NCBI RefSeq assembly: GCF_937997595.1
Contig: NZ_CALKTS010000108.1
Location: 1 to 9,643, forward strand
Origin: an uncultured Campylobacter sp.
Lineage (GTDB): Bacteria > Campylobacterota > Campylobacteria > Campylobacterales > Campylobacteraceae
DNA: 9,643 bases
Direction: 5' to 3'
The position numbers and the translations under genes were made by a program. Below the pieces are notes generated by a model. It ran no database searches, was not told the origin of the DNA, and was given only the letters and a program-made list of their open reading frames with translations. This document shows, in pieces, positions 1 to 5,889 of this stretch; positions within the stretch are counted from its first letter, which is position 1; every line of letters starts with the position of its first letter.

Positions 1-572
1 TAGCGGTAGATGAGATCGAGCGCCTGCAAAATTTCATCCGCATCGCGTAGCTTCACGCGCGCAGAAAAATCACCGCCGCTAAAGGTGCCCATCACAAAGG
101 CGCAGTCGCAGATACCCTTTGGAAAGCTAAGCTCCTCCACGAGCCCCATGGCCCACATCAGCGCCCACAGCGACTCGTATTTCCAGCCCATATTTATGGC
201 CTCGTCGCGGCTCGCCTCGCCTTGCGTGACGCGGCGCTCCATGCGCGTGAGCTTGTCTATGCAGCCGTAGTGGTTATCTAGAAAGCCCTGCACGCCCTGC
301 TTATCCTCATCCGCGAGCTTGCCCTCGTCTCTGATCGAACAGGCGCACATTATCGCCGCATACGAGCAGATCGCGCGGGCGATGACCTCGTCTTTTTCGC
401 GCGGAGTGATCTCGCTCGTCTCGTATCGCAGCGGCAGATGGTCAATGTACGGCACGCCCTGCGATTTTAAAATTTCGATGCTTATATCCTTGCGCTCTTG
501 TGCGCTCTTGCCAATCTTTGCAGCGTTTGCGCTATTTTTGCCACCTTTTTTGAAAAAATCTGAAAATGCCAT
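1..572 (-). CDS. DUF4272 domain-containing protein (partial, C-terminus off the left edge)
   Basis: The minus strand is open from an ATG at 572 to the window edge, giving 190 residues with no stop. An AAGGA ribosome site sits 6 nt upstream (579-583), which supports this start. After a basic, low-complexity leader (residues 1-25) the protein shows the DUF4272 pattern: GVPYIDHLPLR near 39-49, REKDEVIARAICSYAAI at 58-74, then a Trp-rich core at about 130-158 (WKYESLWALMWAMGLVEEL and P-x-x-I-CDC), and LRDADEILQALDLIYR at 175-190. The family is widespread in bacteria and has no established function. No signal peptide or membrane helix is visible, so it is probably cytoplasmic. Usual members run only some tens of residues past this point, so most of the protein is here. 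It stands alone in its direction; its downstream neighbour is outside the window. Confidence 0.85.
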   Translation of the reverse strand, partial: MAFSDFFKKGGKNSANAAKIGKSAQERKDISIEILKSQGVPYIDHLPLRYETSEITPREKDEVIARAICSYAAIMCACSIRDEGKLADEDKQGVQGFLDNHYGCIDKLTRMERRVTQGEASRDEAINMGWKYESLWALMWAMGLVEELSFPKGICDCAFVMGTFSGGDFSARVKLRDADEILQALDLIYR

Positions 573-879
573 GAGCTTTCCTTAAAATTTTAAACGTATT
601 TTAAAACAATCGCGCAAAATTTCAGCTTACGGCGGCGGGACGGATTTTTTAAATTTAAGTTCAAACCGAGCTTTGCAAATCGGGCGAAAATTCCGCGCCT
701 CGTCTTGCTAATTTATACGGCGCGCGCTCGCCCGCCCGTGCCTTCTATGATGCTTCGATATAGATCGTAGTAAAATATCTTTGCGGGCAATTCAGGCTTT
801 TGCGGCGGTTTTGACGAAATAAAAAAAATTTAAGCTTTGCCTCAGGTCGGTTAAGTTTCGGCAGTTACTCGAACCGGTT
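573..879. other. Gene-poor spacer upstream of the DUF4272 gene
   Basis: This stretch is AT-rich with several AAATTT words and has no ORF that I can support. AT-rich sequence just left of the DUF4272 start (for example TAAAAT-like words around 595-605) could hold its promoter, but no box is clear enough to call. A short minus-strand run near 716-830 reads like protein (PAKIFYYDLYRSIIEG) but has no start codon and is not linked to a ribosome site, so I treat it as chance or a relic. Confidence 0.4.
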
Positions 880-1005
880 TTAGCGGCGCCATAAGTGCCG
901 CCGCCTCTTTTTTTGCAAATATACCGTCCCGCCGCAGCCGGCAAGGATGTCCGCGATATATGGAATAAAATCGCCGAGCGGCATAAGAAGGTGGATGTAG
1001 GGCAT
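880..1005 (-). CDS. possible small hydrophobic protein, 41 aa, unrecognised
   Basis: An ATG at 1005 is preceded by CGGAG at 1011-1015, 5 nt away, and opens a 41-codon frame ending in TAA at 880. The N-terminal half is hydrophobic (HLLMPLGDF, then PYIADILAGCGG) and could form one membrane helix or hairpin. The C-terminus is strongly basic (LQKKRRRHLWRR), which fits a cytoplasmic anchor after a membrane segment. The good ribosome site is the main support. Against it, the frame is short, stands alone, and I recognise no family. Confidence 0.35.
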   Translation of the reverse strand: MPYIHLLMPLGDFIPYIADILAGCGGTVYLQKKRRRHLWRR

Positions 1006-1120
1006 TTTATCTCCGTTTTAAATTTTACTCTTTATGGCTTCAGGGGTCGCACGCCGCTTTAAATCGATGTTTATCTTTCGATCGCGTGTCCGCATAAGCA
1101 AAGCGCGCTTTGCCGCGTAA

Positions 1121-1157
1121 ATTTAAAAAGCGGCGCCCGTATTTAGCCGAGCGCCGC
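1121..1157 (-). terminator. Rho-independent terminator downstream of the peptidase E gene
   Basis: Read on the minus strand, the two arms GCGGCGCTCG and CGGGCGCCGC pair over 10 bp with one U-G wobble. The loop is 8 nt (GCTAAATA), and TTTTTAAAT follows directly. It lies about 80 nt past the stop codon of the leftward gene ending at 1236, which is the transcript it would end. On the plus strand the stem is followed by AATTAAAA rather than a T run, so it is one-directional. Confidence 0.75.
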
Positions 1158-1189
1158 AATTAAAATTTAACCGATTCGCGCATTTGGCC

Positions 1190-1213
1190 GAGCGGTGCCG
1201 TCTGGCACCTCTC
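1190..1213. repeat. short hairpin just past the peptidase E stop codon
   Basis: GGTGCC (1194-1199) and GGCACC (1204-1209) form a perfect 6-bp stem around GTCT. After one mismatch, the flanking GAG/CTC bases can add three more pairs. There is no T run on either side, so it is not a classic terminator. It may protect the 3' end of the leftward transcript or simply be a fold ahead of the true terminator at 1121-1157. Confidence 0.4.
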
Positions 1214-1235
1214 AGTTAAATTTAAGTGGGTGCGA

Positions 1236-2069
1236 TTAATACTTAAACGAGCTGCCCGGCTCGATCAATTTAACCTTTTGTTTATAATTCATCTTTAGCA
1301 CCGCAGCAGGCCCGAGCACGGTCGCCTTCTCGCCCTCAAGCCAAAACGCCGTACCCTCCGGCATCGCATAAACGGTCGATTTTTGATTAGCGATCAAAAA
1401 TTCCTCCAGCCTCTCCTCTCTGCTCTCGCCGTTGTGCCCCGCAGGCTTGCCCGAGATGAAGTGCGGATTGATCTGGTGCGGGAAGATGTTGAAGGTATTA
1501 AACGACTCAGGCTCGATGATCGGCATATCGTTCGTCGTCATCATCGTAGCGCCCGCGACGTTCGAACCCGCGCTCCAGCCGATATACGGCGTGCCGTCCT
1601 CGACCATTTTGCTAATCAGAGCGATGAGCTCGTTTTCGTACATATCGTGCACGAGCTTGAAGGTGTTGCCGCCGCCTACGAATATGCAATCCGCGCTCGC
1701 GACCTCCTTTGCGGCATTTTTAGCGTGGTGGACGCCGACTATGTTTAAATTTAAACTCGCAAGCGCCTCTTTGACGCGCTTTTCATATTCGTCGTAGCTC
1801 CTGCGAAGGCTCGCGTAAGGGATGAAAACGATCTTTTTGCCCGCGAGGTTGTTCTCCTGCGCAAATTTACCGATCCACGACACCGCGTGCGATAGATACT
1901 TCGTGTCTTTGTAGCCCGAGCTTGAGAGCAGCAGCGCTCTTTGCTTGCTATGATCACGCTTTGAGAGCTTAAACGCCTTTTCGCTCGCAGCTAGTTCGCT
2001 CGTACCGAGCATCGCAGCGCCCGCCGCCAAAGCGGCTACCTTTAGTAGGTCTCGTCTTTGATTTTGCAT
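1236..2069 (-). CDS. pepE: peptidase E (family S51) homologue with a twin-arginine signal peptide
   Basis: This 277-residue protein belongs to the S51 (dipeptidase E) family, whose characterised members cleave dipeptides with N-terminal Asp. The catalytic set is visible: Ser166 in GWSAGS, Asp181 in TTNDMP and His203 in INPHF, matching Ser120/Asp135/His157 of Salmonella PepE. GGGNTFKL (132-139) and GHNGESREER (211-220) are also typical. Family members such as E. coli PepE are near 229 residues and cytoplasmic. Here an extra N-terminus of about 45 residues begins MQNQRRDLLK and continues as a hydrophobic Ala-rich stretch to about residue 28, which looks like a Tat signal; the cleavage site is not clear. 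ATG 2069 is chosen over TTG 2087 because AAAGGAG (2075-2081) lies between them, 5 nt before the ATG. The gene has its own -10 box and terminator and appears monocistronic. Confidence 0.88.
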   Translation of the reverse strand: MQNQRRDLLKVAALAAGAAMLGTSELAASEKAFKLSKRDHSKQRALLLSSSGYKDTKYLSHAVSWIGKFAQENNLAGKKIVFIPYASLRRSYDEYEKRVKEALASLNLNIVGVHHAKNAAKEVASADCIFVGGGNTFKLVHDMYENELIALISKMVEDGTPYIGWSAGSNVAGATMMTTNDMPIIEPESFNTFNIFPHQINPHFISGKPAGHNGESREERLEEFLIANQKSTVYAMPEGTAFWLEGEKATVLGPAAVLKMNYKQKVKLIEPGSSFKY

Positions 2070-2074
2070 CTTTT

Positions 2075-2081
2075 CTCCTTT
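2075..2081 (-). promoter_or_regulatory. ribosome binding site deciding the pepE start
   Basis: The minus strand reads AAAGGAG followed by AAAAG and ATG (2069). A frame extended upstream to TTG at 2087 would place this site inside the coding sequence, so the ATG is preferred. Confidence 0.8.
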
Positions 2082-2106
2082 AATCAAAGTTGATATCTGT
2101 TTTGAA

Positions 2107-2112
2107 ATTATA
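2107..2112 (-). promoter_or_regulatory. putative -10 box for the pepE gene
   Basis: The minus strand reads TATAAT here, within the AT-rich run GGAATATAATTTC, about 37 nt upstream of the ATG at 2069. No convincing -35 box is seen, which is usual for Campylobacter sigma-70 promoters. The rest of the spacer to 2298 is AT-rich with repeated TAAATTT words and no gene. Confidence 0.55.
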
Positions 2113-2298
2113 TTCCTTTACATATAAAGAGAGACTGAATATTCGGTTTAAATTTCGCTTGCGCGGAGCTCTCGGCAAGGTAAAATTTAAAGCTTGCTAA
2201 ATTCCGAAATTAGGCGAGACGCCGCGTCGTAAAATTTAAAAGCGCGGCTAAATTTAATGAAATTCAGGGCGCCGGCATAAGGTTAAATTTAGTGAAAT

Positions 2299-3399
2299 TT
2301 ACGCTTCGTCCTTCGGAATATAGGTGCTTCGATTAAACAGATAGCACGCTGTAAAAATAAGAAAACAAAGCGATAATACATTTGAACCGCTCAAAAACAG
2401 ACCTATTATCCTCTCATTATTTTTAGCGATCAGCGCCGCTATTATGAGCGCAAGCGGATAGAGGATCAAAGCCACGCTGGCTAAATTTTCGATTATAAAA
2501 ACCGCCAGAGAAAAGCACTGATTTTTTATAAAAAGTTTGCTATATTTTTTCGTCGGATAGCTTTTTAAATAAATTCGCGTAAAAATATATGGTAAAACCA
2601 ACACCGCAGCAAGAGAAAAAAGCCCGCCCAGAACGTTATTTACAAAGCTTGCAAACCACGAAACTAAAACCGTAAAGCCCACAAACGTCATGCTAGAGCG
2701 TCTGATAAGCCTATGTGTGTCGTAGCGATTTTTTAGATTGCGTGGTATATTTTTAAATTTTGCGTCCAGGTAATTTAGTTCGTCTAGTCTTTCCTTTACG
2801 GATTTTGCGCTTTGAGCCGCTAGGACGGACTCCCTGCGTAGATCCGGGGTCTCGGAGGCGGGTGTATATGAGCTTTTATTGAAAAAATAGCATATCGCAA
2901 AGATTAACAAGCAGATTGGAGCCACTAAGAGGCCGTATAAAAATGCATAAATACCATATCCTCCGTCATTATCTTCGACGAAAAATGACCCCAAAATAAG
3001 CAGAATCGGATATAAAATCAAAACTATGCTGGCAAAATTTTCGATCGTAAAAACCAACAAACTATCTCCTTGATCCTTGATAAAAAGGTTGCTGTATCGC
3101 TTAGTCTTAGTGTATTTCAAAAAACAGATCGTCGCACATATAGGCAAAACTATTATCGCGACATCACGAATATATATAAAAATTTCAGATGATAATTTTA
3201 TACCGATATTTGTAAAAAATGACTCTAAATATATTCCCAATATCATTAAAAAATAAAAAGTAGCAAACGCTGATGACCAATACGCCATAATCACGCGTCT
3301 GATAAATCTATGTCTATCGTATCGCTTCTTTAAATTTTCAGGGATAGCGGCAAATTTCTCGTCCAGCTCTTTCGTGTCTGATTGAAATTTCTCGTCCAC
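2299..3399 (-). CDS. multi-pass membrane protein built from two tandem copies of one module, unrecognised family
   Basis: The start is GTG at 3399, with AAAAGGAG at 3406-3413, 6 nt upstream. The 366-residue product has about eight hydrophobic segments, near 40-62, 78-95, 119-141, 150-173, 238-256, 258-278, 302-326 and 335-356. It is an internal duplication. Residues 12-180 and 211-362 share the same order of motifs: LDEKFAAIPENLKKRYDRHR against LDAKFKNIPRNLKNRYDTHR, then KRYSNLFIK against KKYSKLFIK, IENFASIVLILYP against IENLASVALILYP, and CYFFNKSSYTP against CYLFNRSTYIP. Each copy is a charged helix followed by four membrane helices; a charged linker (181-210) joins them. No transport, catalytic or binding motif is visible and I do not recognise the family. 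The gene looks more AT-rich than its neighbours, which may reflect membrane-segment codons or transfer. It is not in an operon with anything visible. Confidence 0.85.
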   Translation of the reverse strand: MDEKFQSDTKELDEKFAAIPENLKKRYDRHRFIRRVIMAYWSSAFATFYFLMILGIYLESFFTNIGIKLSSEIFIYIRDVAIIVLPICATICFLKYTKTKRYSNLFIKDQGDSLLVFTIENFASIVLILYPILLILGSFFVEDNDGGYGIYAFLYGLLVAPICLLIFAICYFFNKSSYTPASETPDLRRESVLAAQSAKSVKERLDELNYLDAKFKNIPRNLKNRYDTHRLIRRSSMTFVGFTVLVSWFASFVNNVLGGLFSLAAVLVLPYIFTRIYLKSYPTKKYSKLFIKNQCFSLAVFIIENLASVALILYPLALIIAALIAKNNERIIGLFLSGSNVLSLCFLIFTACYLFNRSTYIPKDEA

Positions 3400-3432
3400 A
3401 GCTCGCTCCTTTTAAAGCGCTAAATTTTAGAA

Positions 3433-3438
3433 ATTATA
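3433..3438 (-). promoter_or_regulatory. putative -10 box for the duplicated membrane protein gene
   Basis: TATAAT on the minus strand within CGATATAATTTC, about 33 nt upstream of the GTG start at 3399. No -35 box is evident. It lies 57 bp from an opposite TATAAT at 3495-3500, so the spacer holds two divergent promoters. Confidence 0.55.
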
Positions 3439-3494
3439 TCGAATTTGGCGCTGCAAAGCGGCTACATTTAGGTCTAAATTTAAATGCGAAAAAG

Positions 3495-3500
3495 TATAAT
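3495..3500 (+). promoter_or_regulatory. putative -10 box placing transcription start at the ATG of the MGMT-like gene (leaderless)
   Basis: TATAAT ends at 3500 and the ATG at 3507 is 6 nt further on, the distance normally seen between a -10 box and the first transcribed base. No ribosome site lies between them. If used, the mRNA would start at or very near the A of ATG and be leaderless. Confidence 0.45.
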
Positions 3501-3506
3501 TACGCC

Positions 3507-3805
3507 ATGGTTTTGACACAAAATTTGATCTATGAAATTTTACCCTTGTGGAGGAGATCCCCGCGGGCAGGGTCGCTAGCTACGGACAGATCGCACGCTT
3601 GATCGGGCTACCCGCTTGCTCGCGGCTCGTGGGGCGCGTGCTCTCGCAAGCAGAGCCTTACGGCAGCTACCCGTGCCACCGCGTCGTAAACCACGCAGGA
3701 GCCTTGGCGGCGAGCTTTGCGACTCAGCGCGAACTGCTAGAGGCCGAAGGCGTGGAATTTAGAGGCGAGCGCGCCCGTATGAAAAAGCATCGCTGGGAGC
3801 GCTAA
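3507..3805 (+). pseudogene. short MGMT-family (alkyltransferase-like) DNA repair protein, apparent frameshift near the 5' end
   Basis: The in-phase open frame 3548-3805 (GTG start, 85 residues) carries the DNA-binding half of the O6-alkylguanine alkyltransferase family: GRVASYGQIARLIG (helix-turn-helix entry), SRLVG (Arg-finger position) and PCHRVV with the nucleophile Cys43. It has no ribosome site before its GTG and lacks the usual first helix. That helix is present in another frame from ATG 3507: MVLTQNLIYEILP. One extra base near 3545-3548 (for example CTT to CTTT) would give MVLTQNLIYEILP-x-VEEIPAGRVA, the normal beginning of short family members, about 99 residues in all. So the gene is either frameshifted, mis-sequenced, or translated as a shortened form. 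Short proteins of this kind sense or repair alkylated guanine; the retained Cys leaves real transferase activity possible. It reads away from its left neighbour. Confidence 0.7.
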
Positions 3806-4016
3806 GATCTAATTGCTACAGCCTGAAGCACGGAATTTACAGATCGTTTGAAGCGCGAAATTTCAAATCATTTGCAGCAAAAATTCTAAATTGTCCGCGG
3901 CGCGAAATTTTAAATTTACAAAGCGGCGGCAGGGTGAGATGGAAGCTAGGCGCCGCCGATCGCCAAGAGCCTGCGAGCTTTATTTGCTTGTAGATGCGGC
4001 GTAAATCATCATGCGG

Positions 4017-4043
4017 AAAAGATAGAATAGAATTTTATCTTTT
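4017..4043. repeat. 12-bp AT-rich inverted repeat with a 3-nt loop
   Basis: AAAAGATAGAAT and ATTTTATCTTTT flank AGA; all twelve positions pair in plus-strand RNA with one G-U wobble. TT and then GC-rich sequence follow on the plus strand. It lies about 210 nt past the MGMT-like stop codon, so a weak terminator for that transcript is possible, though the stem is poor in GC. Confidence 0.5.
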
Positions 4044-4047
4044 TTGC

Positions 4048-4098
4048 GCGGCGGCTTAAATGCTGCACTAAGCAGCTCTTCGGCAATCAGCCCGCCGC
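4048..4098. repeat. nested inverted repeats (cruciform-like)
   Basis: An outer stem GCGGCGG (4048-4054) with CCGCCGC (4092-4098) encloses a perfect inner hairpin, GCTGC-ACTAA-GCAGC (4062-4076). GTTTTACG follows at 4100 on the plus strand, so a weak rightward terminator is possible. Its purpose is unknown. Confidence 0.4.
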
Positions 4099-4310
4099 AG
4101 TTTTACGAAGCAGATGCGACGCCGCTTATTAGTTTTTTCGCTGCAGGCTTTCGCGCCCGTTTCGGCACCGCTTGTAGATTTGAGCTATCGCAAATTTTGT
4201 AGCGGTCGATCTGTTCGTCCTCGGCGCGTTAAAATTTTAAATCGATGCGACTTCTGTGAGAGGCGGAGAAAAGCGGCGAAATTTTAAAATTTACTCAATC
4301 CACTCTTTGA

Positions 4311-4341
4311 GCGCACCGGTGTGGGACGTTTTGCGGTGCGC
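4311..4341. repeat. 8-bp perfect inverted repeat
   Basis: GCGCACCG (4311-4318) and CGGTGCGC (4334-4341) are exact inverted copies around a 15-nt loop. No T run follows on either strand. It overlaps the coding-like minus-strand fragment at 4291-4410. Confidence 0.35.
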
Positions 4342-4549
4342 CGATTCGAGCTTCGCACGGGACGCCGTTTCGGCGGCGTAGCTAGGCTCATTTAGCAATA
4401 CGGCTCGCAACGCTTATCGTCCCTTTGGCGGCAGGCCCCATCTTGCGCAGCTTTGCTATCCGGCTAGCTATTTTTGGGCGTTGCGCGTGCTACCGGCCGC
4501 TTAAATTGCATTCTTACGGCGCGGTGCTATTTGGGGGCGTGAAAAGCCC

Positions 4550-5405
4550 TCACATATCGACGCCTTCAAGCTGCAGCAGCTTTATTTTCCTATCGATGCC
4601 GCCCACGTAGCCCGTGAGGCTGCCGTGCGTGCCTACGACGCGGTGGCAGGGGATGATGATCGAGACTTCGTTGTGCCCTACGGCGCCGCCCACGGCTTGC
4701 GCGGGCATCTTCGCTAGCCCGCATGCTGCGGCAATTTCGCGCGCGATCTGCCCGTAGGTCGTGGTCCGTCCGTAAGGAATTTTAAGCAAAATTTCCCACA
4801 CGGCGCGCCTAAATGCCGAACCCACGGGATTTAGAGCGGGCGTAAAACCCGGCTCGCGTCCGCTAAAATACAGATCGAGCCAGCGCTTGGTTTGATCGAA
4901 AATGGCTAGGTTTTTCTCCTCAAAGTATCCGCTTTGCTCGTTTTCGCAGAATTTTCCGCTCGCGCCCTTGCGCTGAAAGATTGGTCGCGTGAGATTTTTC
5001 GCCCGTGTCTTTAACTGCAAAATCGCACGCGTTGTACTTTTCGTCTGCGCCGTTCGCCGCTTTTGCCGCAAAATCGCTCTTTTTACTCTTTTTCAACGCT
5101 GTAAAATCGCGCTGTGTTTCGCTCGCGGCGCGCTGCTCTTTTGCGAGCAGATCAGTGCTACTCCGCCTTTTATCCGCACCGCTTTTCGTCTCTAGCGCGC
5201 CGCTTTTCTCGTAGCAACCCTCTCTCGCAGCGGCATCTGTTTTTGCCGCAATATCGCGCGCGTAGAATTTGCCGTCCGCACCGCTTGCCGCAAGAGCGTG
5301 CGCGTAGTATTTCTCGCCCTCGAACCACAGTCCGCAAAGCCCCGCCCCATCGCCTGCGAGCGTGATTTTGCCAAGCGGCGAGTCGTAATAAGATATAAAT
5401 TTCAT
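4550..5405 (-). pseudogene. ogt: methylated-DNA--[protein]-cysteine S-methyltransferase, split by a frameshift and carrying a repeat-rich insert
   Basis: The start is ATG 5405, with AGGAG at 5411-5415. Residues 1-35 (MKFISYYDSPLGKI, GLCGLWFEGEKYY) are a normal Ogt N-terminus. A separate frame, used down to 4550, carries the rest: EEKNLAIFDQTKRWLDLYF, the helix-turn-helix GRTTTYGQIA, AQAVGGAVGHN, the nucleophile motif PCHRVVG and SLTGYVGGIDRKI. The frames meet at the CCC run 4965-4967 (GGG on the minus strand). Removing one G gives SAQGASGKFCENEQSGYFEEKN and a single protein of about 284 residues. Usual Ogt is about 160-180, and the excess is a charged, Ala/Lys-rich insert (about residues 36-150) made of degenerate GAD-x-K repeats. 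The product would transfer O6-alkyl groups from guanine to its own Cys. As read it is truncated at 4920. A sequencing error, real mutation or phase-variable switch all remain possible. It lies 53 nt downstream of the SUKH-like gene. Confidence 0.8.
5004..5282 (-). repeat. degenerate direct repeats forming the Ogt insert
   Basis: The minus strand encodes GADGKFYARDIAAKTD (5235-5282) and GADEKYNACDFAVKDT (5004-5051), with a weaker copy GADKRRSSTDLLAKEQ between them near 5133-5180. The best two copies are also alike in DNA: on the plus strand both read roughly ATCGC-(A/G)CGCGT, then a TTT core, CGTC-GC-CCG and TGCCGC-like ends, over about 40 bp. A further TTGCCGCAAAATCGC echo lies at 5064-5078. 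The pattern suggests growth by slippage or unequal exchange followed by divergence. Confidence 0.6.
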
Positions 5406-5458
5406 AGCTTCTCCTATTTTGCGCTTTTACGATTAAATTTAGGCGCCGCAAACAGCGC

Positions 5459-5872
5459 TTAAATTTCCCAAATTTCTAAAATTTGCGGACAGATTTTAGC
5501 TACGCTTTGCTTAAACTCCGTCTTTTGCGCGCTACTCGGGTTGCTAACGGCTTCAAATTTGCAAAAAAGCTCGGTGATCTTTAGCCAGCCCGCAAGATTT
5601 AAATCGAATTTTTTCAAATTTGCCTCGGACAAAAACTCCAAATCATGGTCGTAAAACGCGATCTCGCCGCTAGAGCTTAGCAGCCAAAGATCGCCGGTGC
5701 CGCCCTATGCAAAGATACAAGACTCGCGCAGCAGCCCGCTATCGCCTTCAAAAGGAAATTTTGTCGCATCGTTGCAGAGCGCAATCTCGTGCTCTTTCAG
5801 CACTCTAAAATCGCCCGCAATCTCCCTGCCGAGGTATTCTCCTAGGATATTTTTAAGCTCGTTTTTGTTCAA
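5459..5872 (-). pseudogene. SUKH (SMI1/KNR4)-like protein interrupted by an in-frame amber codon
   Basis: A TTG at 5872 with a strong GGAGGAG site (5880-5886, 7 nt spacing) starts a frame of 136 sense codons ending in TAA at 5459. The frame is broken by TAG at codon 56 (5705-5707). Before it: KNELKNILGEYLGREIAGDF, then LCNDATKFPFEGDSGLL. After it: GGTGDLWLLSSSGEIAFYDHD, then LNLAGWLKITELFCKFE. Reading TAG as Tyr gives FAYGGTGD, which looks natural and continuous. The mid-region (a GD strand turn, a G-E-I-x-F-Y-D-H-D strand, a C-terminal W-L helix) resembles SMI1/KNR4 (SUKH) proteins, many of which are toxin immunity proteins. That assignment is by eye and tentative. The start lies 17 nt after the corA stop, so both are probably on one transcript. 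As read, it makes a 55-residue fragment. Confidence 0.6.
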
Positions 5873-5879
5873 AATTTAA

Positions 5880-5886
5880 CTCCTCC
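5880..5886 (-). promoter_or_regulatory. ribosome binding site supporting a TTG start for the SUKH-like gene
   Basis: GGAGGAG lies in the 17-nt gap after the corA stop codon and 7 nt before TTG 5872. It is among the strongest such sites in the window, which argues the gene was functional until recently. Confidence 0.7.
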
Positions 5887-5889
5887 GCT

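Larger units (their letters stand above)
3806..4549. other. Long gene-poor spacer with hairpins and coding-like fragments
   Basis: No gene with a start codon and ribosome site was found on either strand. The region holds several inverted repeats, at 4017-4043, 4048-4098 and 4311-4341. Two minus-strand stretches read like protein but lack proper starts. The first is 3980-4228, which has an in-frame TAA at 4103-4105 and contains DEQIDRYKICDSSNLQ and IAEELLSAAFKPPRKKDKIL. The second is 4291-4410, ending SHTGALKEWIE. They could be relics of decayed genes or chance open frames. The window's other disrupted genes make decay plausible, but I cannot name a parent gene. Confidence 0.4.

Noticed and set aside
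10..585. plus-strand frames of 86 and 88 codons at the left edge
   Set aside because: They are antisense to the DUF4272 gene, which is open to the window edge with matching family motifs.
1383..1797. two 121-codon plus-strand frames opposite the peptidase E gene
   Set aside because: They are antisense shadows of a gene with all family motifs present.
2070..2087. upstream TTG start adding six residues to peptidase E
   Set aside because: The ribosome site would then lie inside the coding sequence; ATG 2069 is correctly spaced from it.
4989..5451. several overlapping frames on both strands around the ogt insert
   Set aside because: The GC-rich direct repeats keep all frames open; only the frame joined to the Ogt N-terminus has a ribosome site and family sequence.
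5459..5872. stop-codon recoding (pyrrolysine or suppression) at the TAG
   Set aside because: No recoding signal is visible and Campylobacter is not known to decode TAG; a simple nonsense mutation is enough.
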